A stretch of 5,179 nucleotides of DNA from an uncultured Gammaproteobacteria bacterium (lineage in GTDB: Bacteria > Pseudomonadota > Gammaproteobacteria > SZUA-140). The stretch is taken from positions 1-5,179 of the forward strand of contig CALZIG010000122.1 in assembly GCA_945787585.1 (NCBI GenBank), given 5' to 3'. This document shows positions 5,085 to 5,179 of the stretch, one piece after another (position 1 is the stretch's first letter; each line of letters starts with the position of its first letter). The notes beneath the pieces are model-generated. The model was not told the origin of the DNA. It made no database searches and saw nothing but the letters and a program-made list of their open reading frames with translations. A program made the translations under genes and the position numbers.

Positions 5085-5179
5085 GTGAACCAAAACAGGC
5101 CAAATTCTCAACAGGGACAGCTACAGCTGGGTACGCTAGATGAACAGACGGTTGCGCATAGTGCACAGCTGGGCCAGTC
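5085..5179 (+). CDS. N-terminal fragment of a plus-strand gene, possibly a MidA/DUF185-family SAM-dependent methyltransferase (runs off the right edge)
   Basis: From the GTG at 5085, the first start after an in-frame TAA at 5076-5078, the frame is open for 31 codons to the window end. It reads MNQNRPNSQQGQLQLG and then TLDEQTVAHSAQLGQ. The LDE-x(3)-AHSAQL stretch resembles the start of MidA/DUF185 (COG1565) methyltransferases, which often begin with a variable polar leader followed by an A-H-S-x-x-L helix. From memory, such genes can lie next to pteridine reductase genes in gammaproteobacteria. The call rests on a very short stretch, and there is no strong Shine-Dalgarno. The gene would be divergent from the reductase with 95 bp between them. 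Confidence 0.4.
   Translation, partial: MNQNRPNSQQGQLQLGTLDEQTVAHSAQLGQ

Noticed and set aside
4990..5166. ATG-started N-terminal extension of the pteridine reductase by 59 residues, with a hydrophobic stretch like a membrane anchor
   Set aside because: Pteridine reductases of this type start just before the first beta strand, and a strong GAGGAG site fixes the GTG at 4989. The extension would also overlap the divergent gene at 5085.

Overview
The window reads as chromosomal DNA of a gammaproteobacterium with roughly balanced base composition. TsaD is very close to the Escherichia coli protein along its whole length. FolB, FolK and PlsY carry the expected family motifs, and a PTR1-type pteridine reductase of a kind often found in gammaproteobacteria lies beside folB-folK. 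GATC is about twice as frequent as chance, which would fit a Dam-methylating lineage. I cannot name genus or species; an environmental or symbiotic sulfur oxidiser is possible but unproven.

Layout. The left edge holds a minus-strand transporter operon: an ABC ATPase (121-1431), then an ABC-2 type permease that runs off the window (1-117). About 140 bp of divergent promoter DNA separates it from tsaD (1575-2591, plus strand; tRNA t6A synthesis). tsaD converges on plsY (2608-3261, minus; acyl-phosphate glycerol-3-phosphate acyltransferase). A divergent intergenic region of about 105 bp follows, then the tight plus-strand pair folB-folK (3367-4230; two consecutive folate steps). folK converges, with a gap of only 3 bp, on a minus-strand pteridine reductase (4234-4989, GTG start). 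A 95-bp divergent intergenic region with a perfect 14-bp palindrome leads to the first 31 codons of a plus-strand gene (5085 onward), possibly a MidA/DUF185-family methyltransferase.

How the genes relate. folB and folK convert dihydroneopterin to the pyrophosphorylated pterin used by dihydropteroate synthase. The neighbouring reductase belongs to a family that reduces dihydropterins or dihydrofolate, so the right half is a small pterin/folate neighbourhood. tsaD and plsY are core housekeeping genes. The ABC transporter is the accessory-looking part.

Most unusual item: the ABC ATPase carries a C-terminal tail of about 117 residues with 12 tryptophans in W-x(2-4)-W pairs, almost no other hydrophobic residues, and many Q, N, E, K, G and D residues. 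I know of no named domain that matches it. Beyond this tail I see no mobile element, CRISPR array, RNA gene or obvious new multi-gene system.
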